Assembly (NCBI GenBank): GCA_905214625.1
Contig: CAJMMQ010000008.1
Span: 1 to 64,000 of the forward strand
Source: an uncultured bacterium
GTDB lineage: Bacteria; Bacteroidota; Bacteroidia; Bacteroidales; Bacteroidaceae
Reading direction: 5' to 3'
Length of the DNA stretch: 64,000 nt
In this document: positions 36,450 through 44,788 of the stretch, one piece after another
How positions within the stretch are numbered: the first letter of the stretch is position 1
Layout: each line of letters opens with the position of its first letter
The notes under the pieces: model-generated
Seen by the model: the letters and a program-made list of their open reading frames with translations, nothing else
What the model was told of the DNA's origin: nothing
Databases searched by the model: none
Program-made: the position numbers and the translations under genes

Positions 36450-36523
36450 TATTGCTGTCATTTACATAATAATATAATGTCAAAGGTATGGATAAGACTC
36501 TTGTATGTGCCGAAAGGTGTTTT

Positions 36524-36572
36524 ATCAAAAATCCGATTGTCAACTATACATGTTGACAATCGGATTTTTGAT
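36524..36572. terminator. Perfect 21-bp palindrome, bidirectional terminator
   Basis: Arms 36524-36544 and 36552-36572 pair perfectly over 21 bp with a 7-nt loop (TATACAT). Each arm has a run of five A or T. It lies 65 bp after the pectin methylesterase stop. Confidence 0.8.
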
Positions 36573-36636
36573 GTTTATTGTATGTTGCAGTTCTTTATTT
36601 CCTATACTATATCCTGTTTTGTTCAATTTGTTCAGG

Positions 36637-37614
36637 TTAAATTTCTGGTATCCAGCTGTTGTCTATTTTGAACACATTTTCGAGGGTAACTTTTGCTGCT
36701 TCCTTTTTTGTCAGTTGCTTGCTCCATGATGTCCTGTTTTTAGTTGAGGCTCCTGCTCCGCTGTTGTTGTATTCTGCATAGCGTGCAGTTTCCTCGTTTG
36801 ACGCCTTACCCCAGTTGTGCCATCCACAGGGAACAATGTGGCTGCCTAGTTCGCAGTTCATGAACAATGTATAGGCGTATGGGCGCCAAGGGCGTCCCAG
36901 ATATACTTTTGTGACACCTTCTGCGGCTGTGAGCTTGCAGTTGTTGAACACGTATCCGTAGGTTACGTCAGCAGGAGTTGATGCGGCAGTTACGTAAGAA
37001 TCTTGCTTACTGTGTATTATGCATCCTTCAAACCATGCTGTAGACGGACCGAAGATGAAGTCTGTAGTCCCTTCGATATAACAGTTTTTGAAATATATCC
37101 TTGTGTTTGCCACGCCGGTATATACAGTATCTTGATTTCCGAGAAGACGGCAGTTTATGAACACCAGATGGTCGCCTTCTGTGTGCAGCGCCACGGCCTG
37201 TCCCAGTCGTGCTGCATTGTTTTCAATCGTAATATTTTTAAATGTGATGTAGTTGCCCTGCACTTTTACTGTGTATGTGCGGAATGTTCCCATTGGCTGT
37301 CCTGTCTCCTTAAATCTGATGTTCGCGTGGTCGTCGTATGTTATTATGGTGTTTTCTGCATTTTCGCCGCAAACCTCGATGTTTGTCAGCCATGATGGTA
37401 CGATTACCTTTTCTTTATATACGCCTTTCTTTACATATATAACTTTATGGTATTCCATGAATGCGCGACAAACTTCTACGGCTTCGTTTATTGTACGGAA
37501 TTGTCCTGTGCCGTCCCTTGCCACTACGAGAGTGTCTGGATTGTCATAAGGATTTGCTGCGTTGGCCGTAAAGGCGCACATAGCTGCAAAGATAAAAGAG
37601 AGTAGCTTTTTCAT
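36637..37614 (-). CDS. Pectin methylesterase (CE8)
   Basis: A 325-residue secreted pectinesterase with a signal peptide ending TANAA. It removes methyl groups from homogalacturonan. Right-handed beta-helix family motifs in order: GQAVALHTEGD, LLGNQDTVYT (first catalytic Asp and Gln), GTTDFIFGPSTAWFEGC (second catalytic Asp) and VYLGRPWRPYA (Arg-Trp of the active site). The frame is open 22 codons upstream, but the start at 37614 gives the signal peptide directly. It is about 90 bp downstream of rel and beside the SusC/D cluster on the same strand; no promoter box is clear. Confidence 0.92.
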   Translation of the reverse strand: MKKLLSFIFAAMCAFTANAANPYDNPDTLVVARDGTGQFRTINEAVEVCRAFMEYHKVIYVKKGVYKEKVIVPSWLTNIEVCGENAENTIITYDDHANIRFKETGQPMGTFRTYTVKVQGNYITFKNITIENNAARLGQAVALHTEGDHLVFINCRLLGNQDTVYTGVANTRIYFKNCYIEGTTDFIFGPSTAWFEGCIIHSKQDSYVTAASTPADVTYGYVFNNCKLTAAEGVTKVYLGRPWRPYAYTLFMNCELGSHIVPCGWHNWGKASNEETARYAEYNNSGAGASTKNRTSWSKQLTKKEAAKVTLENVFKIDNSWIPEI

Positions 37615-37638
37615 AGTTATGTTTTTTGATTTATTTGT

Positions 37639-37699
37639 GCCATGCAGCATGCCTTTGTTTGTGGCTTGCCGATATGGCATGCCGACATGCCTGCATGGC
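37639..37699 (-). terminator. Structured region after rel
   Basis: GCCATGCAG (37639-37647) and CTGCATGGC (37691-37699) bound a larger fold containing further GGCATGCC-like pieces. It sits directly after the rel stop and probably ends or processes the parA-rel transcript. The T-run is poor. Confidence 0.45.
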
Positions 37700-37705
37700 T
37701 TGTTG

Positions 37706-39976
37706 TTACAGTATTTGTTTTATTTCTTGTAAACCGTCAATCTTTTTCAGCTTGTCCATAATGGTCTTAACGTCATCACGGTCGTGTATTCTGAGTTCTA
37801 TTGTTCCGCCAAATATTCCTTCTTCGCAAGAAAGTGTTATTTTGTGTATATTCACGTTCAGTTCTTCAGATATAACTTGCGTGACTTCTTTCAGCAGACC
37901 TATGCGGTCGATTCCATTCACTTCCACCACAGCATCGAAGAGCAGCTTTTTGTGCATGTCCCATTTAGCGTCGAGAATACGGTTGCCGTAGCTGGCTTTC
38001 ATTTTAGAAGCCACCGGGCACGATCTCTTGTGTATCTCTATTCGGTTTTTGCCGTCTATGAATCCCAGGGCATCATCGCCGGGTATAGGGTGGCAACACT
38101 CAGGGAATATAAACTGGGTTATGTTGTCATCGGTAATGTAAATAGGCTTTTTGCGGTTAAAGCCTTCTTTTACTATGAAATAGTTTGGCTTTTTGTTCTC
38201 ATTGCCTTTTTTCTTGTCTTTTGCTAAGAATGGAACATATCTCCGCCAGTTACCTGTTGCGTTTTGTTTTTTCTTTCCGTTTATCTCGTCTATGTCCTTA
38301 TCGCTGAGTATGATGTTTTTCTTTCCAATGGCCTTGAATAGTTCATCTGGCTTTTGAACATCATGAAATTCGCACAATTTGTCAATGACCGACGAATTGA
38401 TTTCAATAGAGTGCTTGCTTAGAAATTCAGTAAGTATTTCTTCTCCTTTCTTCTGTATTTCACGGGCCTCACGGCGGAGTATGGCCTGTATTTTTGCTTT
38501 TGCCTTTGCCGTAGATGCAAAGTTTATCCACGAAGGCTGTACATGTTGTGAATTTGACGTAAGTATTTCAACCTGGTCGCCGCTTTGCAGCTTGTGACTC
38601 AGAGGTACTAGCTTATGGTTAACCTTGGCACCGATACAGTGGCTGCCCAGGAATGTGTGTATCTGGAATGCAAAGTCGAGAGCCGTACATCCTGCCGGCA
38701 TTGTCTTTATCTCGCCTTTTGGGGTAAATACAAATATTTCTGACGCAAAGAGATTGAGCTTTATGGCGTCGAGAAAATCCATGGCGTCGGGCTGTGGGTC
38801 GTCAAGAATTTCTTTTATTGTGCGCAGCCAGTTGTTAAGTTCGCCGTCGTCTTCTGTAATCTCGTCACCCTCTTTGTATTTCCAGTGTGCGGCAAATCCT
38901 TGTTCTGCCACTTCGTTCATCCTGTCGGAACGTATCTGTACTTCAATCCACCGTCCCTGCTTACTCATAAGCGTTACGTGCAGAGCCTGATATCCGTTGG
39001 CTTTCGGATGATTTACCCAGTCGCGCAGGCGGTCGGGGTGCGACTTGTATATCTGGCTGATTGCAACGTATATGTTGAAGCATTCGTTAACTTCTTCCTC
39101 TCGTTTCTTTGGCTTGAAGATAATTCTAACGGCCAGAATGTCGTAAATTTGGTCGAAAGTAACATGCTTGTTCTGCATCTTGTTCCAGATGGAGTAGGGG
39201 CTTTTCACCCTTGCCTTCAAATCGTATTCAAGCCCCATGGCATCGAGCGCTTTTTTTATTGGACCGGTAAAGTCGGCAAAGAGGCTGTCTAAAGATGCCT
39301 GCGTGTCGGCAAGCTTATATTCTATTGATTTGTATTCTTCGGGATGCTCAAATTTGAAGCTCAGGTTTTCTAGTTCTGTCTTAATCTTGTTGAGGCCGAG
39401 TCGGTTGGCTAGCGGTGCATATATATATAAGGTCTCTCCGGCAATTTTGTATTGCTTGTTTGCCGGCTGGCTGTCAAGTGTACGCATGTTGTGCAGACGG
39501 TCGCATATCTTAATAAGAATAACGCGTATGTCGTCGCTCATCGTCAGAAGCAGTTTTTTGAAGTTTTCTGCCTGAGCCGAGGCTTGGTCGCCGAATATTC
39601 CGCCCGATATTTTTGTCAGTCCGTCAACAATTTGCGCAATTTTAGGGCCGAAGATGTTCTCCATGTCTTCCACGGTGTAGTCGGTGTCTTCAACCACATC
39701 GTGCAGCAGTGCTGCGCTGATACTTGTTGAGCCGAGTCCCATCTCGCTGCATGCTATTTGTGCCACGGCAATAGGGTGCATTATATACGGCTCTCCGGAC
39801 AAGCGCCTTACACCTTTATGTGCCTGTTTTGCAAAGTTGAATGCTTTCGTTATGATGTCAACTTTCTTTCTGTGTCGCGTGGACAAATAGTCGTTAAGCA
39901 GATGCTGAAAAGCATCATCCACCATTTTTTCCTCAGCGGCTTCTCTTTCTTTGTCAATGTTGTTACGCTCGTCCAT
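37706..39976 (-). CDS. rel: Bifunctional (p)ppGpp synthetase/hydrolase (Rel/SpoT)
   Basis: A 756-residue long RelA/SpoT homologue. N-terminal hydrolase with intact HD pair (AALLHDVVEDTDYT, about 88-101), synthetase domain (ARVKSPYSIWNKM; RIIFKPK; NGYQALHVTL), TGS domain (EIFVFTPKGEIKTMPAGCTALDFAF), a helical/zinc-finger region with ECCHPIPGDDALGF, and a C-terminal ACT domain. Both activities look intact. It controls the stringent response. It is the last gene of a run parA-parB-DUF5683-mltD-rel, 51 bp after mltD. Confidence 0.96.
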   Translation of the reverse strand: MDERNNIDKEREAAEEKMVDDAFQHLLNDYLSTRHRKKVDIITKAFNFAKQAHKGVRRLSGEPYIMHPIAVAQIACSEMGLGSTSISAALLHDVVEDTDYTVEDMENIFGPKIAQIVDGLTKISGGIFGDQASAQAENFKKLLLTMSDDIRVILIKICDRLHNMRTLDSQPANKQYKIAGETLYIYAPLANRLGLNKIKTELENLSFKFEHPEEYKSIEYKLADTQASLDSLFADFTGPIKKALDAMGLEYDLKARVKSPYSIWNKMQNKHVTFDQIYDILAVRIIFKPKKREEEVNECFNIYVAISQIYKSHPDRLRDWVNHPKANGYQALHVTLMSKQGRWIEVQIRSDRMNEVAEQGFAAHWKYKEGDEITEDDGELNNWLRTIKEILDDPQPDAMDFLDAIKLNLFASEIFVFTPKGEIKTMPAGCTALDFAFQIHTFLGSHCIGAKVNHKLVPLSHKLQSGDQVEILTSNSQHVQPSWINFASTAKAKAKIQAILRREAREIQKKGEEILTEFLSKHSIEINSSVIDKLCEFHDVQKPDELFKAIGKKNIILSDKDIDEINGKKKQNATGNWRRYVPFLAKDKKKGNENKKPNYFIVKEGFNRKKPIYITDDNITQFIFPECCHPIPGDDALGFIDGKNRIEIHKRSCPVASKMKASYGNRILDAKWDMHKKLLFDAVVEVNGIDRIGLLKEVTQVISEELNVNIHKITLSCEEGIFGGTIELRIHDRDDVKTIMDKLKKIDGLQEIKQIL

Positions 39977-40027
39977 AATTGGTTTCTCCAGATATTATTA
40001 ATAAGGTATGCAGGTGAAGCGCCTTTT

Positions 40028-41362
40028 TTATTTCACCCTGATTTTCTTTCCGGCACGTATGTTGTTTCCTTTTATACCGTTAAGCTGGCGCAGCTTCTTT
40101 ACGGTAGTGTGGTGCCTTTCTGCTATCTCAGACAATGTGTCTCCGCTTCTTACGGTTACGCTCTTCTTTCTTGTTCTTGAGCGTCTTGACGATTTTCTCT
40201 TTTTGCTTTTGCTCTTGCTGTAGCTCTTGCGTGTGCTGCTTGTGCTTGTTGTGTACTTGCTGCTTTCAACTTCCACCAGCGAACGTCTGGTGAGCAGCGC
40301 GTCAGTCTCGTATCTGTAGATAGAGTCTTCGTTTGCTATAAATGTGTTTGTGGCGTTGGCCGGCAGACGTATCACCGACGGCTTGTTGTTGCCGTTGACG
40401 ATGTCACGGCGATACTGCGGATTTAGTGTGCGCAGCTCTTCAATGTCAATGCCGCACACGTCGGCAATCTGCTTAAGATGAACATCCTTTGACACAACCA
40501 CGGTGTCGGTCTTGGCCGGCAGTGTGGTGCGCATTGGGCAGATGTTGTGCTCGCAGTAGTAGTTCATCACGTAGTTTGCGGCAATGAACGCCGGCACATA
40601 TCCTCTGGTCTCGCGTGGAAGGTAAGGATAAATCTTCCAGTAGTCGGCCTGTCCGTCGGCGCGGTGTATGGCCTTGTTTATGTTCTCCGGTCCGCAGTTG
40701 TATGCAGCAATCACCAGGCTCCAGTCGCCGAATATATTATAAAGGTCTTTAAGATAGTGGGCGGCTGCATAAGACGATTTAATGGGATCTCTGCGCTCGT
40801 CGATAAGCGAGTTGATTTCCAGTCCGTACTGCTTGCCCGTTGCCACCATAAACTGCCACAGTCCGGCAGCGCCTGCATGAGATGTGGCTTTAGGGTTTAA
40901 TGCCGACTCGATTACCGGCAGATATTTTAGTTCAAGCGGCAGTCCGTAGGCCTCGAGAGCCTCTTCAAATATAGGTATGTAGAAGTTTGACGCTCCCAGC
41001 ATGTAGCTTACCGAATGGCGCAGTCTGCCGGTATATCTGTCGATGAATTTCTGTACAATTTCGTTGTATGGCATTTCCATGACGTTCGGCAGCCTGCTGA
41101 GGCGCTCGATGTACACCTCTTTCGGGTAATCTCTGTTCTCGTCACGGTAGTTGCAGTCTTCGTCCTGCTGTAAGTAAGTTTTTGAATAGTATAAGTTCAG
41201 GAGGCTGTCAACTTCATAGTTCATAGCCTCAGGCAAGTCAATTGTTTCTTCTTTTCCGTCATTGTCAGTCACAATTATTTCATCCTTTTCGTTCTGAGCC
41301 TGCATCACGCAGTTACCTCCGAAAAGCATCGTGGCAATGATTATAAAAACTTTCTTTCTCAT
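40028..41362 (-). CDS. Membrane-bound lytic transglycosylase with LysM domains (MltD-like)
   Basis: A 444-residue exported enzyme that cleaves peptidoglycan glycan strands. Signal peptide (about 1-22). The SLT domain shows YLPVIESALNPKATSHAGAAGLWQ with the catalytic Glu (ES), later YAAAHYLKDLY and VIAAYNCGPENINKAI. After that come a degenerate LysM (VHLKQIADVCGIDIEEL), a Ser/Lys/Arg-rich linker (about 365-395) and a C-terminal LysM (VRSGDTLSEIAERHHTTVKK). It is fourth in the parA operon. Confidence 0.92.
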   Translation of the reverse strand: MRKKVFIIIATMLFGGNCVMQAQNEKDEIIVTDNDGKEETIDLPEAMNYEVDSLLNLYYSKTYLQQDEDCNYRDENRDYPKEVYIERLSRLPNVMEMPYNEIVQKFIDRYTGRLRHSVSYMLGASNFYIPIFEEALEAYGLPLELKYLPVIESALNPKATSHAGAAGLWQFMVATGKQYGLEINSLIDERRDPIKSSYAAAHYLKDLYNIFGDWSLVIAAYNCGPENINKAIHRADGQADYWKIYPYLPRETRGYVPAFIAANYVMNYYCEHNICPMRTTLPAKTDTVVVSKDVHLKQIADVCGIDIEELRTLNPQYRRDIVNGNNKPSVIRLPANATNTFIANEDSIYRYETDALLTRRSLVEVESSKYTTSTSSTRKSYSKSKSKKRKSSRRSRTRKKSVTVRSGDTLSEIAERHHTTVKKLRQLNGIKGNNIRAGKKIRVK

Positions 41363-41402
41363 AAAATGTTTATATACAGAATCTTATAATTTAAATCTTT
41401 TT

Positions 41403-42179
41403 TCAGAAGGTTATAGAGCACTGAAGTCCCAATGACGATGATTTAAGCGGATTCAGTGACGACCTGTTGTTTATTATCGTAGGCTCAAGCTTCATGCTCA
41501 GGTCTTTTGAAATGTCAAATTCTGACAGTGACGCGTCGACATACGCGTCTATTACCGACAGGGCGTAAACGCCGATGAGGCAGAATACGCTCAGGTCGCG
41601 GTATCTGCGGTAGAAGTCCTTACGCTTTTTGAACAGATTTTGGTATTGTTCCTTGTTCTCTTCCGTTATGGTGTTACCCAGATGCAGAAACTGGTTGTAG
41701 CTCTCCGTGCTTGGGTCGTTGTCCATGATGTCCATGTAGGCCTGCGAGTAGTCCTTATACATCTGGTTGTTCCATCTTATGGCGTAAAGACATCCGATGA
41801 AGCCGCCATATACAATAGGCAGCTTCCAGTATTTGCGGTTATATATTTGTCCTGCTCCCGGTATCACGATGGCAAGCCACATGGCTCTTTTGGCGTTTGG
41901 CCTCCATGTGCTCCAGTCGCGTTTCTCTTTTTTCTTCTTTACAGAGTCGTTTGCCGACAGCATCCTCATGCTGACAGAGTCGGCCGCAGACACAACCTTG
42001 TTTATCGTGTCGCTTATCTGCTTGTCGTTTTCTGCCGCAACCGTCATGATCGTGTCGTTGACCGTGATGGTGTCCTTGTCGCCCGTTCCGAGCGCGCTGC
42101 ACGGCATCATCACGGCAAGCATGCATATGGCCGCTGCCAGTCTTGACAGGTAATATGTTAGATGTCTGCTTGTATCCAC
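41403..42179 (-). CDS. DUF5683 protein
   Basis: A 258-residue protein with an N-terminal hydrophobic signal segment, a low-complexity linker, then the DUF5683 core: RPNAKRAMWLAIVIPGAGQIYNRKYWKLPIVYGGFIGCLYAI, with two membrane segments, and VFCLIGVYALSVIDAYVDASL. The family is found in Bacteroidetes and has no known function. It starts 9 bp after parB, so it is translated from the segregation operon, and it is followed by mltD. Membrane location beside cell-wall and segregation genes hints at envelope growth, but that is only context. Confidence 0.85.
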   Translation of the reverse strand: MDTSRHLTYYLSRLAAAICMLAVMMPCSALGTGDKDTITVNDTIMTVAAENDKQISDTINKVVSAADSVSMRMLSANDSVKKKKEKRDWSTWRPNAKRAMWLAIVIPGAGQIYNRKYWKLPIVYGGFIGCLYAIRWNNQMYKDYSQAYMDIMDNDPSTESYNQFLHLGNTITEENKEQYQNLFKKRKDFYRRYRDLSVFCLIGVYALSVIDAYVDASLSEFDISKDLSMKLEPTIINNRSSLNPLKSSSLGLQCSITF

Positions 42180-42188
42180 AGCTTTATC

Positions 42189-43085
42189 TTACTGTTCTTT
42201 CAGTTTGTCAAACATGCTCATTATACGCACAAGCTCTTCTTCGTTGGCAAACGGAATGCTAATCTTGCCCTTGCCGTTGGCCGAGCAGGTCATCTGAACT
42301 TTAGTCTTGAAGAAGTCAGACAGATGCTGTTTCAGTGTAGAGAATTCTTCGGGCATCTGCTGGTTAGATGCTATCTTCTTCTTGCCGCTGACTATGTCTT
42401 CGCCGTTTTTCAGCTTCTGCACCATTTCCTCCACCTTGCGTACAGAGTAGCCGTTCTTCTGTATCTCCTTGAACAGCTTCACCTGCAGCGACGGGCTGTC
42501 TATCGCCAGCAGCGCGCGTGCGTGTCCCATGTCAATCTCCTTGTTCTGCAGCGCCATCTGCACTTGTGCAGGCAGCTTCAGCAGGCGGAGATAGTTTGAT
42601 ATTGCCGTGCGGCTTTTGCCCACTCTTTCCGACACCTTCTCCTGCGTCATTCCTGTGTTTGTCAGCAGGTGTTCGTATGCCAGGGCTATTTCTATCGCGT
42701 TGAGGTCTTCGCGCTGGATGTTCTCAACGAGAGCCATCTCCATCACGTTTTCGTCCTTGATGGTGCGTATGTATGCCGGTATAGCCCTTAGTCCGGCTAT
42801 CTGCGATGCTCTCCAGCGGCGTTCGCCGGCAATAATCTGAAATCTGTTGTCGTCAACCTGTCGCAGCGTTATCGGCTGAATGATGCCTATCTCGCGTATG
42901 CTGTTGGCAAGCTCGTTGAGAGCTTCCTCGTCAAATTCGCGTCGCGGCTGGTTAGGGTTGGCTTCTATCTGCTCAATAGATATCTCGCTGATGGTCGAGC
43001 TGCCCTGCGGGCGCACGGCTTCGGTAGATATCAGAGCGTCGAGTCCGCGTCCGAGCGGATTGCTGTATCTTTTCTTAATGGCCAT
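42189..43085 (-). CDS. parB: Chromosome partitioning protein ParB
   Basis: A 298-residue ParB/Spo0J. The N-terminal ParB/sulfiredoxin-like CTPase domain shows IEANPNQPRREFDEEAL, IIAGERRWRASQIAGL and EMALVENIQREDLN; the HTH has LTNTGMTQEKVSERVGKSRTAISNYLRLL; the C-terminal dimer domain ends the protein. It spreads from parS sites and works with ParA in origin segregation. It is 7 bp downstream of parA. No parS-like palindrome was noticed in this window. Confidence 0.96.
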   Translation of the reverse strand: MAIKKRYSNPLGRGLDALISTEAVRPQGSSTISEISIEQIEANPNQPRREFDEEALNELANSIREIGIIQPITLRQVDDNRFQIIAGERRWRASQIAGLRAIPAYIRTIKDENVMEMALVENIQREDLNAIEIALAYEHLLTNTGMTQEKVSERVGKSRTAISNYLRLLKLPAQVQMALQNKEIDMGHARALLAIDSPSLQVKLFKEIQKNGYSVRKVEEMVQKLKNGEDIVSGKKKIASNQQMPEEFSTLKQHLSDFFKTKVQMTCSANGKGKISIPFANEEELVRIMSMFDKLKEQ

Positions 43086-43092
43086 AATCTTC

Positions 43093-43857
43093 TTACTTGT
43101 TCCTGTTTATAATCTCCTTTGCCAGTGCCAGATGGTTCTTGCTTCCTGTTGAGTCGGCATCGTAAAGAATAACCGGAAGTCCGTGGCTTGGCGACTCGCT
43201 CAGTTTCACGTTACGCTGTATGACGGTCTTGAACACAAGCTCCTGGAAGTGTCGCTTCACCTCGTCATAAATCTGGTTGGCCAGGCGCAGGCGGCTGTCA
43301 TACATAGTCAGCAAGAATCCCTCAATCTCCAGTTTCGGGTTCAGCTTGCTCTTTATTATCTTTATCGTGTTCAGCAGCTTGCTTATTCCCTCAAGGGCAA
43401 AGTATTCGCATTGAACAGGTATTATTACAGAGTCGGCGGCAGTAAGGGCATTCACCGTTATCAGGCCGAGCGACGGCGAGCAGTCAATCAGGATATAGTC
43501 GTAGTCGCCCCTTATCGGCTGCAGCAGGTTTTTTATCACCTGCTCTCTGTGTTCAAGGTTTAGCATCTCTATTTCGGCTCCCACAAGGTCAATGTGGCTC
43601 GGCATAATGTCAAGTCCGTCAATGTCTGTGGTATAGACGGCGTCATGTACGTCTGCATGGTCGATGATACATTCGTACAGCGAGCAGTCCACGTCTTTCG
43701 TGTTGACTCCGAGGCCGCTCGAAGCGTTGGCCTGCGGGTCGGCATCGATTACCAGAACCTTTTTTTCCAGTGTGGCGAGGGATGCAGCCAAGTTAATTGT
43801 CGTGGTTGTCTTTCCCACGCCTCCTTTTTGGTTTGCTAATGCGATAATTTTTCCCAT
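43093..43857 (-). CDS. parA: Chromosome partitioning ATPase ParA (Soj)
   Basis: A 254-residue Walker-type ATPase. Deviant Walker A KGGVGKTTT (11-19) with the signature lysine, VLVIDADPQANAS as switch I, DYILIDCSPSLGLIT as Walker B. It has no N-terminal HTH, so it is the chromosomal Soj type, not a plasmid ParA. It is first in the parA-parB-DUF5683-mltD-rel run and divergent from surE. Confidence 0.96.
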   Translation of the reverse strand: MGKIIALANQKGGVGKTTTTINLAASLATLEKKVLVIDADPQANASSGLGVNTKDVDCSLYECIIDHADVHDAVYTTDIDGLDIMPSHIDLVGAEIEMLNLEHREQVIKNLLQPIRGDYDYILIDCSPSLGLITVNALTAADSVIIPVQCEYFALEGISKLLNTIKIIKSKLNPKLEIEGFLLTMYDSRLRLANQIYDEVKRHFQELVFKTVIQRNVKLSESPSHGLPVILYDADSTGSKNHLALAKEIINRNK

Positions 43858-43932
43858 TTGTCTTATATTGGTGTCCTAAATCTAATGTCTTTATTTGCTC
43901 GTTTTAGAATTGCTCCTTCCAAAAATATTTTG

Positions 43933-43940
43933 CAAAAATA
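43933..43940 (-). promoter_or_regulatory. -7 box for parA
   Basis: TATTTTTG on the minus strand, 75 bp before parA. Confidence 0.5.
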
Positions 43941-43961
43941 CATATTTTATGTGAGAAATAG

Positions 43962-43989
43962 TTGTTTTAAACCTTTTTTCGTACTTTTG
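43962..43989 (+). promoter_or_regulatory. Promoter for surE
   Basis: TTG at 43962-43964, 17 bp, TACTTTTG at 43982-43989. Transcription would start near 43996, which favours the second in-frame ATG (44012) over the first (44003). Confidence 0.55.
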
Positions 43990-44011
43990 TAGCCGAAAGA
44001 AAATGATTTTT

Positions 44012-44788
44012 ATGAAAATTATGAAACCATTAATACTTATTTCTAACGACGACGGCTACCATGCCAAGGGACTTAACTCGCTGATAGACATGCTCTCTGA
44101 TTTAGGCGATATCCTTGTCTGCGCGCCCGAGTCGGCACGTTCAGGATTTGCCACAGCCTTCTCTGCAACCACTCCCTTGAGGCTCAAGCTGCGCCGCAAG
44201 CGCGAGGGCGTTGAGGTGTGGTCGTGCAACGGCACGCCCGTCGACTGTGTCAAACTGGCGTTGAGCCAGCTCTGCCCGCGCCGTCCCGATATGGTCATCG
44301 GCGGCATCAACCACGGCGACAACGGCTCTGTCAATTCTCATTATTCGGGCACAATGGGCGTTACGCGCGAGGGCTGCATGAAGTATATTCCTTCAGTAGC
44401 TTTCTCTCTCTGCGATTATAGAGACGACGCCGATTTTGAGCCTCTGCGCAGCATCGTCAGAAAGATTACGGCCAAGGTGCTGGCCGAAGGTCTGCCAAAG
44501 GGAACGTGCCTTAACGTAAACTTCCCCAAGGCTGCTGAATTTAAAGGCGTAAAGGTGTGCCGAATGGCTAAGGGGACATGGGGAAATGAGGTTGTTCGCG
44601 CCCGTCATCCCAGGGGGTACGACTATTATTGGCTTGTGGGTGAATATACCAACGATGAGCCTGAAGCAACCGATACCGACAACTGGGCTCTCAACCATGG
44701 TTATGTGGCTATAACGCCCACCACAATCGACGTTACCGACTATGCCATGTTCGAACGTCTGAAGGATGATGACGATTGGCTTAGTTAG
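44012..44788 (+). CDS. surE: 5'/3'-nucleotidase SurE
   Basis: A 258-residue survival-protein E, a metal-dependent nucleoside monophosphate phosphatase. The metal site ILISNDDGYHAKGL lies at the N-terminus, followed by CAPESARSG, SCNGTPVDCVKLAL, GGINHGDNGSVNSHYSGTMG and YVAITPTTIDVT. The ATG at 44003 is also possible, but 44012 gives the usual N-terminus and more room after the promoter. In Bacteroides surE is normally followed by lpxB; here 4.6 kb lies between them. Its last 4 bp overlap the convergent regulator gene. Confidence 0.95.
   Translation: MKIMKPLILISNDDGYHAKGLNSLIDMLSDLGDILVCAPESARSGFATAFSATTPLRLKLRRKREGVEVWSCNGTPVDCVKLALSQLCPRRPDMVIGGINHGDNGSVNSHYSGTMGVTREGCMKYIPSVAFSLCDYRDDADFEPLRSIVRKITAKVLAEGLPKGTCLNVNFPKAAEFKGVKVCRMAKGTWGNEVVRARHPRGYDYYWLVGEYTNDEPEATDTDNWALNHGYVAITPTTIDVTDYAMFERLKDDDDWLS

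Noticed and set aside
43858..44011. parS site near parAB
   Set aside because: No palindrome resembling TGTTTCACGTGAAACA was seen here or elsewhere in the window.
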